From Phoronis australis (lineage: Eukaryota > Phoronida > Phoronidae): a stretch of 60,000 nt of DNA. The stretch lies in contig NMRA01000128.1 in the NCBI GenBank assembly GCA_002633005.1, forward strand, positions 301,165 through 361,164. The letters run 5' to 3'. Position 1 is the stretch's first letter, and every line of letters begins with the position of its first letter. The notes beneath the pieces were generated by a model. It did not search any database. It was not told where the DNA came from and was given only the letters and a program-made list of their open reading frames with translations. The translations under genes and the position numbers were made by a program. Shown piece by piece: positions 1-11,200 of this stretch.

Positions 1-59
1 TAATCACAAGGACACACGTGAAGATTGACATATTCATATCCAACATTTCGGTTTATCCT
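1..59 (-). repeat. Left inverted terminal repeat of the Penelope-like element
   Basis: Reverse-complement partner of 734-790. The shared core is taatcacaag at the outer end and a cggttta(t/c)cc-like block at the inner end. The left edge coincides with the window start, so the true end is not visible. Confidence 0.75.
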
Positions 60-112
60 AAACTACTTATTGTTATGTTGTACCTACGTATGGTAGATTC
101 AAAAACATTTCT

Positions 113-595
113 TTGCTGATCAGGGTTGTCAGTAACAGGTCTAATGACATTACTATTGCGACATTCGTATTGGGCAACAACAGAACTAGTTTGAAAGGAG
201 AAATGGGCAGAATGCTTAATGTCACTGCACCTCGTGTTAGCTGTTTACTATATTCAAGCCAAATAATAGACTTGATTCACTATCCAAACAAAAATCACTG
301 TTGTCATGTAGTATACCAGATTAATTGTAATGATTGTGAACAATTTTACATTGGTATGATTATAAACAGAATTTTGAGTAATAGAGTAAAAGAACGTTCT
401 AAGGATAACCATAGTGCTGTCCTAAATCATTCATTAGAGACTGGCCATAATGATGCTTATTCTGATGTGAGTGTCCTTCACTCAGACAACCACTGGATGA
501 GATTGCTTATAAAGGAGGTTATTCACACAAGGGAGAAACATGCTGAATGTTACCAAAACAGGAACATTGGAGTTTACGATCTCCAGATGTGGTGA
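113..595 (+). pseudogene. GIY-YIG endonuclease fragment of a Penelope-like element
   Basis: A frame of up to 160 codons. The first ~60 residues look like linker, and residues from about 65 onward resemble the GIY-YIG nuclease of Penelope-like elements (VVY in place of GIY, then YIG about ten residues later). In intact members a threonine usually follows YIG; here there is methionine, so activity is doubtful. No RT motifs lie upstream and the nominal start is probably not a real initiation codon. I treat it as the 3' end of a 5'-truncated insertion. Confidence 0.65.
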
Positions 596-733
596 TTGGT
601 GTTGCCCTGTTCCCAGCATATTTCTCTCACTATCCATTTCGACGTGTTTCTGAGCAGTGTGACTACATGTACTGTGTTTTGACTTGTTTGATTTGATTCT
701 GTCGTACTACTTCTCCCTGAAGATGGTTTGTTT

Positions 734-790
734 GGAATAAACCGAAACATTGAATGAATATGTCAAACTTTACACATGCGCTTGTGATTA
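734..790 (+). repeat. Right inverted terminal repeat of the Penelope-like element
   Basis: Partner of 1-59 in opposite orientation. It overlaps the 3' part of a hammerhead-like core (717-748) that precedes it on the sense strand of the element. Confidence 0.75.
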
Positions 791-1079
791 GACTTTTGCT
801 AATATTCTGGTCAAAAAGCAACATTGATAAGTGAAGCAATGAGATAGTACTAAAGCTGTTTTTGTAACGGACAAAATTCAATACTCAAACTAAATTTATG
901 CACTCATTACGTCATGACCATGTAAATCCCTGTTTCAAGGTATAACTCTTACTGCAAGCACTGCGTTCTTGCAGCAAGAAGTTATGAAGTTAACATAAAC
1001 AAATGCAGGCCCAAACAGACCAAACCACCACTATGGTTAATTCTGATGGCTGACAAGGAGATCAGCATTCCCCACTCAC

Positions 1080-4000
1080 TTATAGTCCAAGTAATAACAC
1101 TTTAGTTGAGCCAGGTATCTCTTGAATGACGGGATGTCTTGACGAGCAATGGCGTACTGGGCACCAATTTCTAGGATATCTCCTACAAGGAAAAATGCTT
1201 TGGGATAACTCGGACAAAAAGATAAATCTTATTCTTTCTTAGTAACAAAAACAAAATAAATTTGCTGTTGGTTCCTACTGCACAAAGCAATAAGCAACAC
1301 GTGAAAATCAAGTGGTCAAAAACTTGTTTAACTCAAAAATTAGCTGTGCAAAGAATTTAAAACTATCTATTAGTATGTCTTATAAACGAAAGTGCAAATG
1401 CACCTTAAGCGGGTCTGATTTGAGAATCAGGCAATCACTGGATAACACCTGTTATTCTGCATAAGACTAGTTCTCAAAACCAGGGAAGTCCATTAAAACT
1501 GACATTGGCGAAAAAGGATCAAAACAATGTAGCGTAGACGTTAGAGCATGAAAGAAAAAACTGTCTGAAGACACTTACGGGCCACAAGTAGTTCTTGCTT
1601 TGTGGCAGCTGCCTGTTCTGTTGGAAGGAATGTCAACCCAGTCAGTGCAACCTGAAACAGCAAACAACGGCAATGAGGAACATAAACTGGCTCGACAGCT
1701 TGATTTATCACTTGGATGAGCTAATTGGTCAACCTTAGTTGGGACTTGATCTTGTGCTTGAGCATGTGATAACACTGACCTAGCATTAAGTGCTTTATCA
1801 ACATGTGCGACACATTTAACTGGGAATGCTGATTGGTTTAAAATTGTAAGCCATTCATTTGTTGGAGGCCTGAAGCATAACGAGATCAGGGTGAGCGTAT
1901 ACACTGGAACTTGGGGCAGCCTTCCAGTCAGTGAGCTATAGAATTTGAGGCATACAGCCCAGACCAAATGGTGCCAGTCGTCTGTATTGGTGCTACCTTC
2001 AGTAAAAGAATATTAGGTTTACCATCAATACCAGTAATTGACAATCTGAGGTATATCTTAGCAGTCCCGCTAGCTTTAGTCAGTGGAAACTCGCCAGCTG
2101 TGTGGCCACATTGGATCACGATTGTATAGAACATTTATAGTGTCATGACTCCAGCAGCTGATAAAGGTGCCTGTGCACATACTGACCTAGTTTATTACTG
2201 TGAAGAGACCTAAATATTGAACGTTTTGACACATTCTCCATAATAGTTCATTGGAAATATTACAGGTCACTGTGAAAAGTGGAGTAAACGGGTCCCTCTT
2301 CAAAATGGCTGTCGGGAACCAGTTTCCCTGAATAACAGACATCTGCCTTCAATCAGTGAAAATTGGTTCTTGGCAGCCATTTTGAAGAGGGACATGTTTA
2401 CTCCACTTTTACCGCAAATTCTTCTGAAGCCAAGCCAAGGCCACTATCACGACTTGTCATGACTAATAATCAGTCAGCAAACTAAGAATGATGAACAGAA
2501 CGACACAGAGCGGCACAATTACTTTGTAACATAGGAACGCTTCAATTGAACTATGACGGGCATTCAAAATTTCTTTGAAAATCTTAGGTTGACAAATCTT
2601 CGAGCACAACCACTGAGCACATGTGGATAACTCTCATTTCAGTGGTGAGAGTAGGCAACACGTAGCCCCTTGGTTGGCCAGTTAGGGGCTTTTCATCGCT
2701 TTCTGTATTAATTCCGTGTACTTTAAACGGGCGGTAGGCAAAAACCACTCACCAATTAAGAGTTTTCACTTTATAAAAAAAAATTGTACACTTAAAACTA
2801 TCACTTAAAAATGCTTACTTTCTTCAGTGGTCCTTTCTACTTCTACACATATCTTCGATGAAGCATAGCTACGAGAATTAAGGTGACTTTGGCGAAGAAT
2901 TCCAACTCCATTTTTGGTCACCATAACTTTTTCACTGCGCGTGCGCAATAACCAAAGTATTTCAACTGAGTCACGTGAGTTAGGCAAAGGCAAAGGCTAG
3001 CGCAAGACTGAGCGAAGCACGTGACGCTGGTGCATGACACTTGCAAAATAGCTTGGGTAGCTATAGCAACCAATTAAGGAATCGTAACAAACCTGACCTA
3101 ACAGGTCAAAGGTCACATACCTGTCAGTCTCAGTGTTCACGACAGATAGTGCTATCAGATGAAATTTGTAAGATTTGTATCCCTTGGACTTTTTATTCAT
3201 CAACATGCATGATTTCACGTAACGTCCTCAAAATGGCAACCGGTAAGAGAAACTCGAGCAAACCGCAACAGATTTATATGGAAATTTTCAAGTTATGCTG
3301 ACTAAATTGTATCCAGACAGTCATTGTATGTGCTAATAACAACTTCATGTGCTTATTAGGCAATGACCATTGCCTCTGTTGGCCCGAACCAGAGGCGATG
3401 CAGCTCCTATAGGCGCTCCATACGCCGGAAGCTTTTCGGCGAATTATGCCTCGCACTGGCTAAAGCATGAGTCTCGTTGTTATAAATACCTTTTGCGTAT
3501 AGAGGGACACCTTAGGAGGTTGGCGGTGTGTTTAATTCCTTCTAACTCGAACAAATACTTACGTTATCGAACTTTTTGTTCGAGCAGTCACTCGTTCAGT
3601 TCCCAAAATTGTGAACTCACCATTTTTATACTGCGCACGCTCCAATTTTTACCGCGCTCGCTAGGTGATGTGACTTCATGACCTCAATCTTTAAATAGGC
3701 CAAAGGTGAGCCATTGCGGTCTTGTCAGTCAAATGTTAGTTTCCAAAATGCCACCACTTATACTTGTCTTTAATTGGTGTTACTTGAAACTGATTGTATT
3801 TCAATGAATTAGTGTTCGTATTTGATAAAAATAAATGCTGTTGATATGACATTTAATAGTCTTTGTGCACATATTTGACATTTTAATGTTTAATCGGCAA
3901 ATGCACGGCTGGTTCCCGGCAGCACGTATGCAAAGGGCGGGAAACCGCGACTTCTGACCTTCGGCCTGGTTAAAAGAATCTCTTGGCGTGCGCCGAGTGA

Positions 4001-4676
4001 AAATGTTGAGTTCACGATTTTGGGAACTGAAATAGGGACTGCTCGAAGAAAATGTTTGATAACGGGAGTATTTGTTTGAGCTGGAAGGAATTAAACACAT
4101 CAACAACCTCCTAAGGTGTTCCTCTATGTGCAAAAGGTATTTATAACAACGTGACTTCGATGGTTTAGTCGGTGCGAGGCATAATTCGCCAAAAAGCTTC
4201 AGGCGTATGGAGTGCCTATAGGAGCTGCATCGCCTCTGGTTCAGGCCAACAGAGGCGATGGTCATTGCCTATGTGCCTAATCTAATAAAGTATTATGGCT
4301 TATGCATGCTTCATTCGATTTTATTTCCTACATTTTGAAATGAGTAACTTTTTATGGGGATTTACTATCGCCCCTATATTCTTGCGGCATTCAGGGCGAT
4401 GTAATTGCCTATTGTCGATTTGTGTCATTGTGAGAGAGTATCGACTATTGAAGACGTTGGCAAAATTAATGTGAAATGGTAATGAATCAGCAGTTTCTCT
4501 TATTTTCATGAAACCTACCAGAATAAGATTATATGGAGACTGAACATGAGATTAAGCAGGGTACACACCTTCAGCTTCCCTAAAAGATCACCACACTTAT
4601 CCAAGTTAGGAGGTTTTCTATTCCATTCTTGCGATAACGTTTGGTACAAAGACACAACTTCTCTCAAGTTCGCCAT
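1080..4676 (-). CDS. PSMD8: PSMD8 (Rpn12), 26S proteasome lid subunit, first three coding exons
   Basis: Non-ATPase regulatory subunit 8 of the 26S proteasome lid, a PCI-domain protein that completes lid assembly (family knowledge). Coding exons on the minus strand: 4569-4676, 1579-1651 and 1080-1182. They join in phase to give about 94 residues, starting MANLREVV and [10 protein letters not shown], then TGLTFLP and [19 protein letters not shown], ending [11 protein letters not shown]. These match the conserved N-terminal half of PSMD8. The donor after 1080 is GTGAGT. The ~190 C-terminal residues, including the PCI domain, are not found between 1 and 1079, so the gene continues left of the window. 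Intron 1 (2.9 kb) carries two fold-back repeats and intron 3 a Penelope-like element. The start is the first ATG, just before the shared promoter region with FAM98. Confidence 0.93.
2275..2411. repeat. Fold-back (MITE-like) palindrome in PSMD8 intron 1
   Basis: Arms of about 50 bp (2275-2324 and 2361-2411) are near-perfect reverse complements, sharing gtggagtaaac, tccctcttcaaaatggct and aacca(g/a)tt blocks, with a ~36-bp loop. No open frame. Shape and size fit a non-autonomous DNA-transposon derivative, but no target-site duplication was established. Confidence 0.7.
3357..4276. repeat. Long inverted repeat pair (~290-bp arms) in PSMD8 intron 1
   Basis: 3357-3645 and the reverse complement of 3985-4276 are two copies of one repeat, roughly 80-85% identical by eye, facing each other across ~340 bp. 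Each begins with a block that forms its own hairpin: cgcctctg, a ~10-base loop, then cagaggcg. Shared inner blocks include gcagctcctatagg, gaattatgcctcgcac and caccttaggaggttg. A weaker third copy of part of it lies at about 40030-40085. The frames crossing the arms are not consistent with one protein, so I call this non-coding repeat. Confidence 0.75.
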
Positions 4677-5276
4677 TATTGTGTTTGCAGTCAAATTTTC
4701 ATGAAAACAAGAACATTTTATAAATATTTTACAAAAAATCTGCTTAAAAATTACCTTTATTATAACAAATATTAATTTAAATATAATATTTGGATATTAT
4801 TCTCTATATAATGCAAACTTTTGACTTTAAATAAAAGTTATTTTATTCAAATCTTTATGCCTTAGTTTTAATTTTAGCAACCTTTCACTATAGAAAATAA
4901 AACAAATGCTCTCGTTTTTCATCTATTCGTCTTTGTAAATCAATACACACTTGTCAGATTTATGGGGTCTCATAATAATGTTTATTACATTTTATGTATT
5001 TTTAAAGGTTTCTACTTAAAAAATTTAAGTACCTGTAATCATACGAAATAACTGTAGATAACGTTATTTCGTTTCTTCCAGTCCAGTTATTGTGTTGTCG
5101 TTTTCACGCCGGTATGTGAAGTTTTGCGCCCTCTTGTGTTTTGCCTACTGACGTTTGTCACACATTTGCAACTTGTGATGAAACAACAATTTTTAGTTCA
5201 AGACTCTGGTTGTCAATGCTTCTGGTTCTAAGAAAGTCAGTGATCAACAATTGTCAGCCATTTTTTGAAGGTTGCC
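4677..5276. promoter_or_regulatory. Shared bidirectional promoter region of PSMD8 and FAM98
   Basis: The two start codons, PSMD8 at 4676 (minus) and FAM98 at 5277 (plus), lie 600 bp apart and point away from each other. The left half is very AT-rich (4690-5040); the part from 5040 to 5276 is more mixed. No TATA box or core element could be placed with confidence. The call is from gene geometry. Confidence 0.5.
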
Positions 5277-8200
5277 ATGGAAAACGATATTCTTGATTCT
5301 CTAGAAGACATTGGGTAAATATAACACTGCCACACCAGCAACACTCACTCACTCTCTCAGTTCTGACTCGCTCACTGACTACACACTAGTCAAGGGTGAT
5401 TTGTCAGTGTTACTGACTTACTTGGCTATCAGTGTCACTCACATCCACACTGTGTCTCGGTCAGTGTCACTCTTTATGACCTGGTCATTTCACTGTGAGT
5501 GTATGTGTTCATTACAGAGAACACGATCACTTTCTGTTGTAAACATTTTGCTCCAGTCTACGATAACAACGGATAACATGAGGCAGCAGTGGTAGGGGCT
5601 CGCCAGCCAGCTGTGAAGACTATCGTCAAAATACAGCTAGGTACCACGGTGTGTTGAGCTCCGTTAGACCCGGAAATTTCACACAGCGCGGGTAGTTCTG
5701 CTCGTCACCTTGTTGTGAAACTTAAAATCAACATAGAGCTAACGAGGGTGCATGGAAAATCTGGGAGTCAACCAACACTCACCTTCTCTGTTACAGCCGT
5801 TATTTCCTTGTGTAATTCTTCGCCTTTTGTAACGAAGAAAAGTGTGTCGCTTTGAAAACAGTAAGCTTGTGACATGCGCATGGGTCATTTCTTAAATTCT
5901 TTGCGACACCTCTTGGTCTTGGGAGATGATGGCAGCTTCGCAACATCAAAATATGTTCTGAAATTCGGTTTGCTGGTATTAAAGTGCTAAAAACTTATAA
6001 TAATGAAACTAGTTTCTGATAAATTGCTGTGACATGTACGCAACCTCGTGGAAGAAGTACAGTTGATTGAGTAATAGTTGAAAAAAAATGGCCAATAGGA
6101 GACACAATATTTCATGGTGCTGAAAGCCGAAGCAAAAGATTGCTCCACAACTTTAGCAGCAGAATAACAGTAAAACGCGGAGTTTTTCTAACACTGGCAA
6201 ATATCTTAGTTTACTCAAACAACAGTGTAGTTGTTAATGATTCAAATTTTTTGTCATGTTGTATTTAGCCAGTTTTTTACCCACATCAGCTCAAAGGTGT
6301 ATATTTAGTATACAGCACCAAGACTATGGTAGGGGCCAGACTGTGCCCCCAATGTCGTGTTTTCAGAAGAGCTGAACTTCTCCTCAAACCCTATGTTTAC
6401 CTAGTTTCCTTCTCTTAACATCCGACAAATTGACAAAATAAGCATAATTCAGGCATGTATGTTTTCAGTATAGCAACTTGGACCATTTTACTGTACGTGT
6501 CATTCGGGACAACCTTCATGACACTAACAAACGTAAATCCAACGAGTTCTCATTTAGTCTGAAATTCATGACCAAAAATAATGGCCATATTAAAAATTGG
6601 AGACATATGAACCACTATGTGTGAGTGTTTTTTATTTCTACTCCCTACATATTTTATTTTGTGTTCTCACTGTCTCTCCCATAGGATTTTGCAAAGCCTT
6701 TATCAGTATAAATTTGTTGGTGGTCTGTCACTCTGGCAGCTGACAGAGAGTTGTTTGCACTGTGGATGCTAGTTTAGCTGTTTTTCAATCATATAGTTAA
6801 CAGGAAATAAAGGTACAAAGTTAATTAATATTGTTAACTAACATCTAATATTGACAACCCCCATTTCACCCTAACTTTGGGTCACTAGTAGAGCCAAAAA
6901 TAGAGGGGCAATTGCGTCGCCTAATGACGAGTTAATAGTCTTTGTGATAGTACATAAGGAAATTATGCACCTGCCTCTCTTCATCTCAATAAATCAACTT
7001 ATTTTGGTTTGTTTTGTCTTCTGCACAGTTATGAAGGCGATCTGCTCGATGACCAATCATTCGAAGAAGCCGTACAGCAAGGGCCGTCATCTCTGGCATT
7101 CACCAAACTGGTTGAAGATCTAGTTGCAGAACTTTGTTTGTTATGTAACATTGATGAGAAGGTCACAGCGGTCACAGGTCTGTTGGTTGTTGGATTTATT
7201 CATGAGTTGAAATAAAAGTCATATACAGTGCTTATCACTTCAAGTCAAAGTTGCAAACTTTAAACTGGAATAAATCAAGTAAGTTAGCTGTGGTGAATCT
7301 TTCCGTTGAAGTGATCGATAGACTTCATGTTGTCCTTGGTTTTGTTATCCTTGGTTTTTGACGTCAAAATACTAACTGTCAACATTAAAGAAACAAAACA
7401 AAGAGTTACACTCGAAATATGAACATAGCACACGTGTCTGGCTAGTAGATTCAGCTACTTGGTAATGTATGTGCTAAAACTGATTCGCAAAGCAATAACA
7501 TTTCATCTAACTACATATTTTTTCGTCTTTGTTGAATTAGTTAATAAAATTCACAAAAGCTTGGTAACAGCTATTGATTGCTCTCAGTTAGTGCCTCAAA
7601 GTTAGTAATTTAGACACGTATCAAAATTGGAGTTTTCTTTATTTTGAAAATATTAACAGTGTATTAACTTTGTTTAAAACTTGATGGTAAAGCTACATTT
7701 CATTCTGTTCACGTGGCTAAAAAAAACAAAAAATAAATTGGGCCTTTTGCTTGTATAAAATTGATTTCATAATATTCCTTATTACGACAGGAGTCCAGAT
7801 ACTGGTGACAGAAATAGAATCCTATCATGGTGTGGAATATCACAAGGCCAAGGCCAATTTTATGAGTAAATGACATAATCTGAATCTCGTTTTTTAGCCT
7901 GCTAAACAGAGTTACTTAATACCTACTTGAAATTCTTCAAATATAAAGAAGAATGATATCTTACTGCTGTAGAAAATTTATAAGTATATGATAAGTGATT
8001 AAACATGACAGTGAAGAAAGTCGTTTTGAGACTGTACATAAGGTCCTGCAAGTTTGACCATTCAGTCAAACTCAGACAAAAATAAATAAGTCAGTCAATT
8101 AACAGTTCAAACACATGGTGTTACATGAAATATATACAACTAAGTTTATGGTCCTGAACTACTGTTCCGGTTAGTTTACCCTTTTTTGTTGCCTTGTACG

Positions 8201-11200
8201 TGATGTTGTTATAAACCATTGTGCATTTGAGATTTGCATTGGAAATGACAGAGGATTTGTCTTATGATTTATGTATTTTTCAATTTCAGATCCGTCAGAC
8301 CCCAGTGGGTTTCTCATGGAACTGAGTGGCTTTTTAAGGGAATATGGTATGAGCTTCAGCGATAGGTTCAGTATGAACAAATGAACACTTTCCTAAACCT
8401 TTGTTCAGTTATAGTGAAGTCGGTGGTAAGACCAAATTTCTACCTTAAGTTTTAAGTCACTTTCAAGAAAAAGACCCCTGGTGCCAAATTATACCAACGT
8501 CTATGATCTGAACATAAGGTACAAGAGATTACTGATTACCATTATGTCTGCAAAACAAGCTGTATAACAATAATTTTTTGTTTCAAAAATGCTATAATTA
8601 ACTCAAGTTAAATGATATGATGAAAACAATGCATTATGGTACATACTTGTGGTCAAACAGTTGTATAACAATTCTGACAGACACCCTCTGTCTAATATTG
8701 TGTTTTCAGGATGTCCTTACAAGTCACTATGTGAAGGTCCCATAAGTCAACGTTTGGCAACACGGAACAACTGCTTACAGCTGTTAGGTTGGTGTAACAC
8801 TTGATTTATGGTTGTTTTTATGTGCCCACATATTTATATGTGGACGCATTATGCCGTCATCTCCGTCCGTCCGGGCGGCGTCTGTCCGGCGTCTGTCCGG
8901 CGTCCGCTGCTATAACTCCAAAAGCGTTTGACTTGTGTTCATGAAATGTTGTACATGTGTTCCTTTCATGGATGGGACGACATGAGCAAACTTTCGGACG
9001 GATTTGACTACCGGTCTGCCCCCTAGTGGCAGTTTTATTTTTTTACGCTTACCTCAATATCTTCAAAGGTCTTCAGCATATTTTCATAAAATTTGGCATG
9101 TAGGCATGTGAGATGATGCTATCCACTCGTTTTCGGATAGATTCGACGTAATTTGCACCACCTAGTGGCCATTTTTACTGTTTTCGAGTATGTTTTTAGT
9201 CGTTCACCCCTCTATCAACCAAATCGCTTTCAGGATAATTGTTAAAATTGGTTTGTATGTTTTTACTATGAAGTGGATGGCTGACGATGATTTTCCGATG
9301 ACTTCAGCTACTGTGGCGCCTCTTAGTGGCAGTTTCGTTTTTTACGCCCATGGCTTTATCTCTTAAACCGTTTGCAGAATCTTTACAAAATTTAACTGGT
9401 GTCTTTATGTGATGTTGACAAAGAACAACGATGACTTTCAGACAGATCTGAGTACTGGTGTGCCCCCTGCTGGCAATTTTAGATTTTACGTTTACCTCTG
9501 TATCTTCAAGGGTCCTTAACTGATTTTCGTAAAATTTTGAATACAGGCATCTGTTGGTGAGATGACTCTATCCTCCCGTTTTTTTGGATGAAATCGAGGT
9601 ATTTTGCGCCACCTAGTGGAAATTTTTGCTGTTTTTGAGTCTGTGTTTTGGAGTCCACACCTCTGTCAACCAAATCATTCTAAGGATGGTTTTAAAAATT
9701 GGTGTTTATGTTCTCTGTGTGAAGAGGATGGTTGACGATGACAACTTCGACTACTGTGGCATCTCCAATGTTAGTTTTGTTTTGTTTTGCGCCCACAGCT
9801 GTATCTCCTAAACCCACTGCTGGGTCTTTATTAAATTTAGTAAGTGTATTTATATTAAGCTAACAACAGACAATGACGACTTTCAGGTGGATCCAATGAA
9901 CACTGTGCCCCCTAGTGGCAGTTTTCATTTTATTCTGTTTTCCTTTGTTTCTCTGACATTCCGAGACAGATTCCTATGAAATTTGGTGAATAGCTTTCTG
10001 TTAAATAAGCTATGACATGTTCCCATTTTCGGATGGATTGTATGTTTTTGCGCCATCTATTGGCCATTTTTATGACCAATAAACAACTCTAAAAGCACAC
10101 TGTTTGCGATGCATACGTGGGCGCATTTCAACGCTCGGCGTTGCTCTTGTTTTACCTGCTTACTTTTATTGTTCTATTCTGTAAGTGTTGGCTACTGTAG
10201 GTAAGAGGATACTTTTGTCCCAAAGCATCTCGTAAAACTTCATATTTTTAAAATCTTTGATGGTCACAGAAACTTATTATGTACATGAAAGCAATACTCA
10301 TAAGTTCATAATTGTATGCCTGTTTTTTAAAGCGTGATTTTAATGAAGATCTCCAAATTTTCTGCAAACATTTTTTTTTTCACAGAAAATTATGTTTGTT
10401 CATTCTATTATCAACAAAAGTGTGCTTGGAGCTCATCTGTTAAAAACGAAGACTTAATAATACTTTAAAGGAATGTTGATATCTTCATTCTTGATGGCAG
10501 AATTATTTAAGAAATTCTATCCTTGGTAATGAAATTAAGCTGCCTTCTTGAAGGGGTTATGAACACAGTTTAGGAAGTTGTTGCTAAACTCATAAAAGGA
10601 AGAGACAATAATATATTTTGACTGAAATTAAGACTTATACAGCCATGCTTGCTTTTGTACTCTATATTTCTGATTAGCGTCTTTACATAGAGAATTAATG
10701 GAAATTTACTTAAATTTCAATAATAATGTGGAGGCTTGTTTTATTATTTTCCAAAAACTTTAAGTCTATTAGTAAACAGTCTGGTGCTTTTTTCACAGAT
10801 TACCTGTTAACTGAGCTTATGGCTGTCAGAATGTTAGCAGTAGACCGTCCCAGTGCACTCAAACCAGTGTCTTCACCAACTGTCTCGGAGCAGGTAGGTG
10901 GCTAGCAAAGGTGTCCCTCACTCCTTGGGGGGGGTGGGGCAATTGCCCTCATTGAGTTTATTGTCTATGTTTATACAGGAGTCCACGGTTTTGAGTTGGC
11001 AATGTGTAGATGTACATACAGGAAATGAAAGGTTTGGATCCAGTAGGTGCCACTAGTGAGGAATGATGTTTTCCTAAGTTCGGCGATCTTGTGCATTAAG
11101 AATGTACAGAGTTGTATGTCCATGTACTTTAGTGTATGGTGCCCTCTGATTAAAACAATGTCTTATGAAGACCCAGCTGCAGAATTAAATGTGAAGCTGT

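Larger units (their letters stand above)
1..790 (+). mobile_element. Penelope-like retroelement remnant with inverted flanking repeats
   Basis: A truncated Penelope-like element inside the third intron of PSMD8. The open frame at 113-595 ends in a GIY-YIG-type endonuclease domain as found at the C-terminus of these elements: a VVYQINC segment with a second CxxC-like pair, then FYIG, a downstream arginine (NRVKER) and an SAVLNHSLETGHN stretch. The reverse transcriptase part is absent. The frame is flanked by a ~57-bp inverted repeat (1-59 against 734-790, roughly 80% identical by eye), as known for the terminal repeats of this class. The left copy may continue outside the window. The element lies antisense to PSMD8. 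The family call rests on motif resemblance; the subfamily is unknown. Confidence 0.72.

Noticed and set aside
3801-4265. Minus-strand open frame of 154 codons
   Set aside because: It runs through one arm of the inverted repeat; the other arm has a stop in the matching frame and amino-acid changes are not conservative.
9021-10064. ctagtggcag boxes as CTCF sites
   Set aside because: Similar to the CTCF core but one base short in the agg(t/g)ggc part in the copies checked; regular spacing is explained by the repeat unit.
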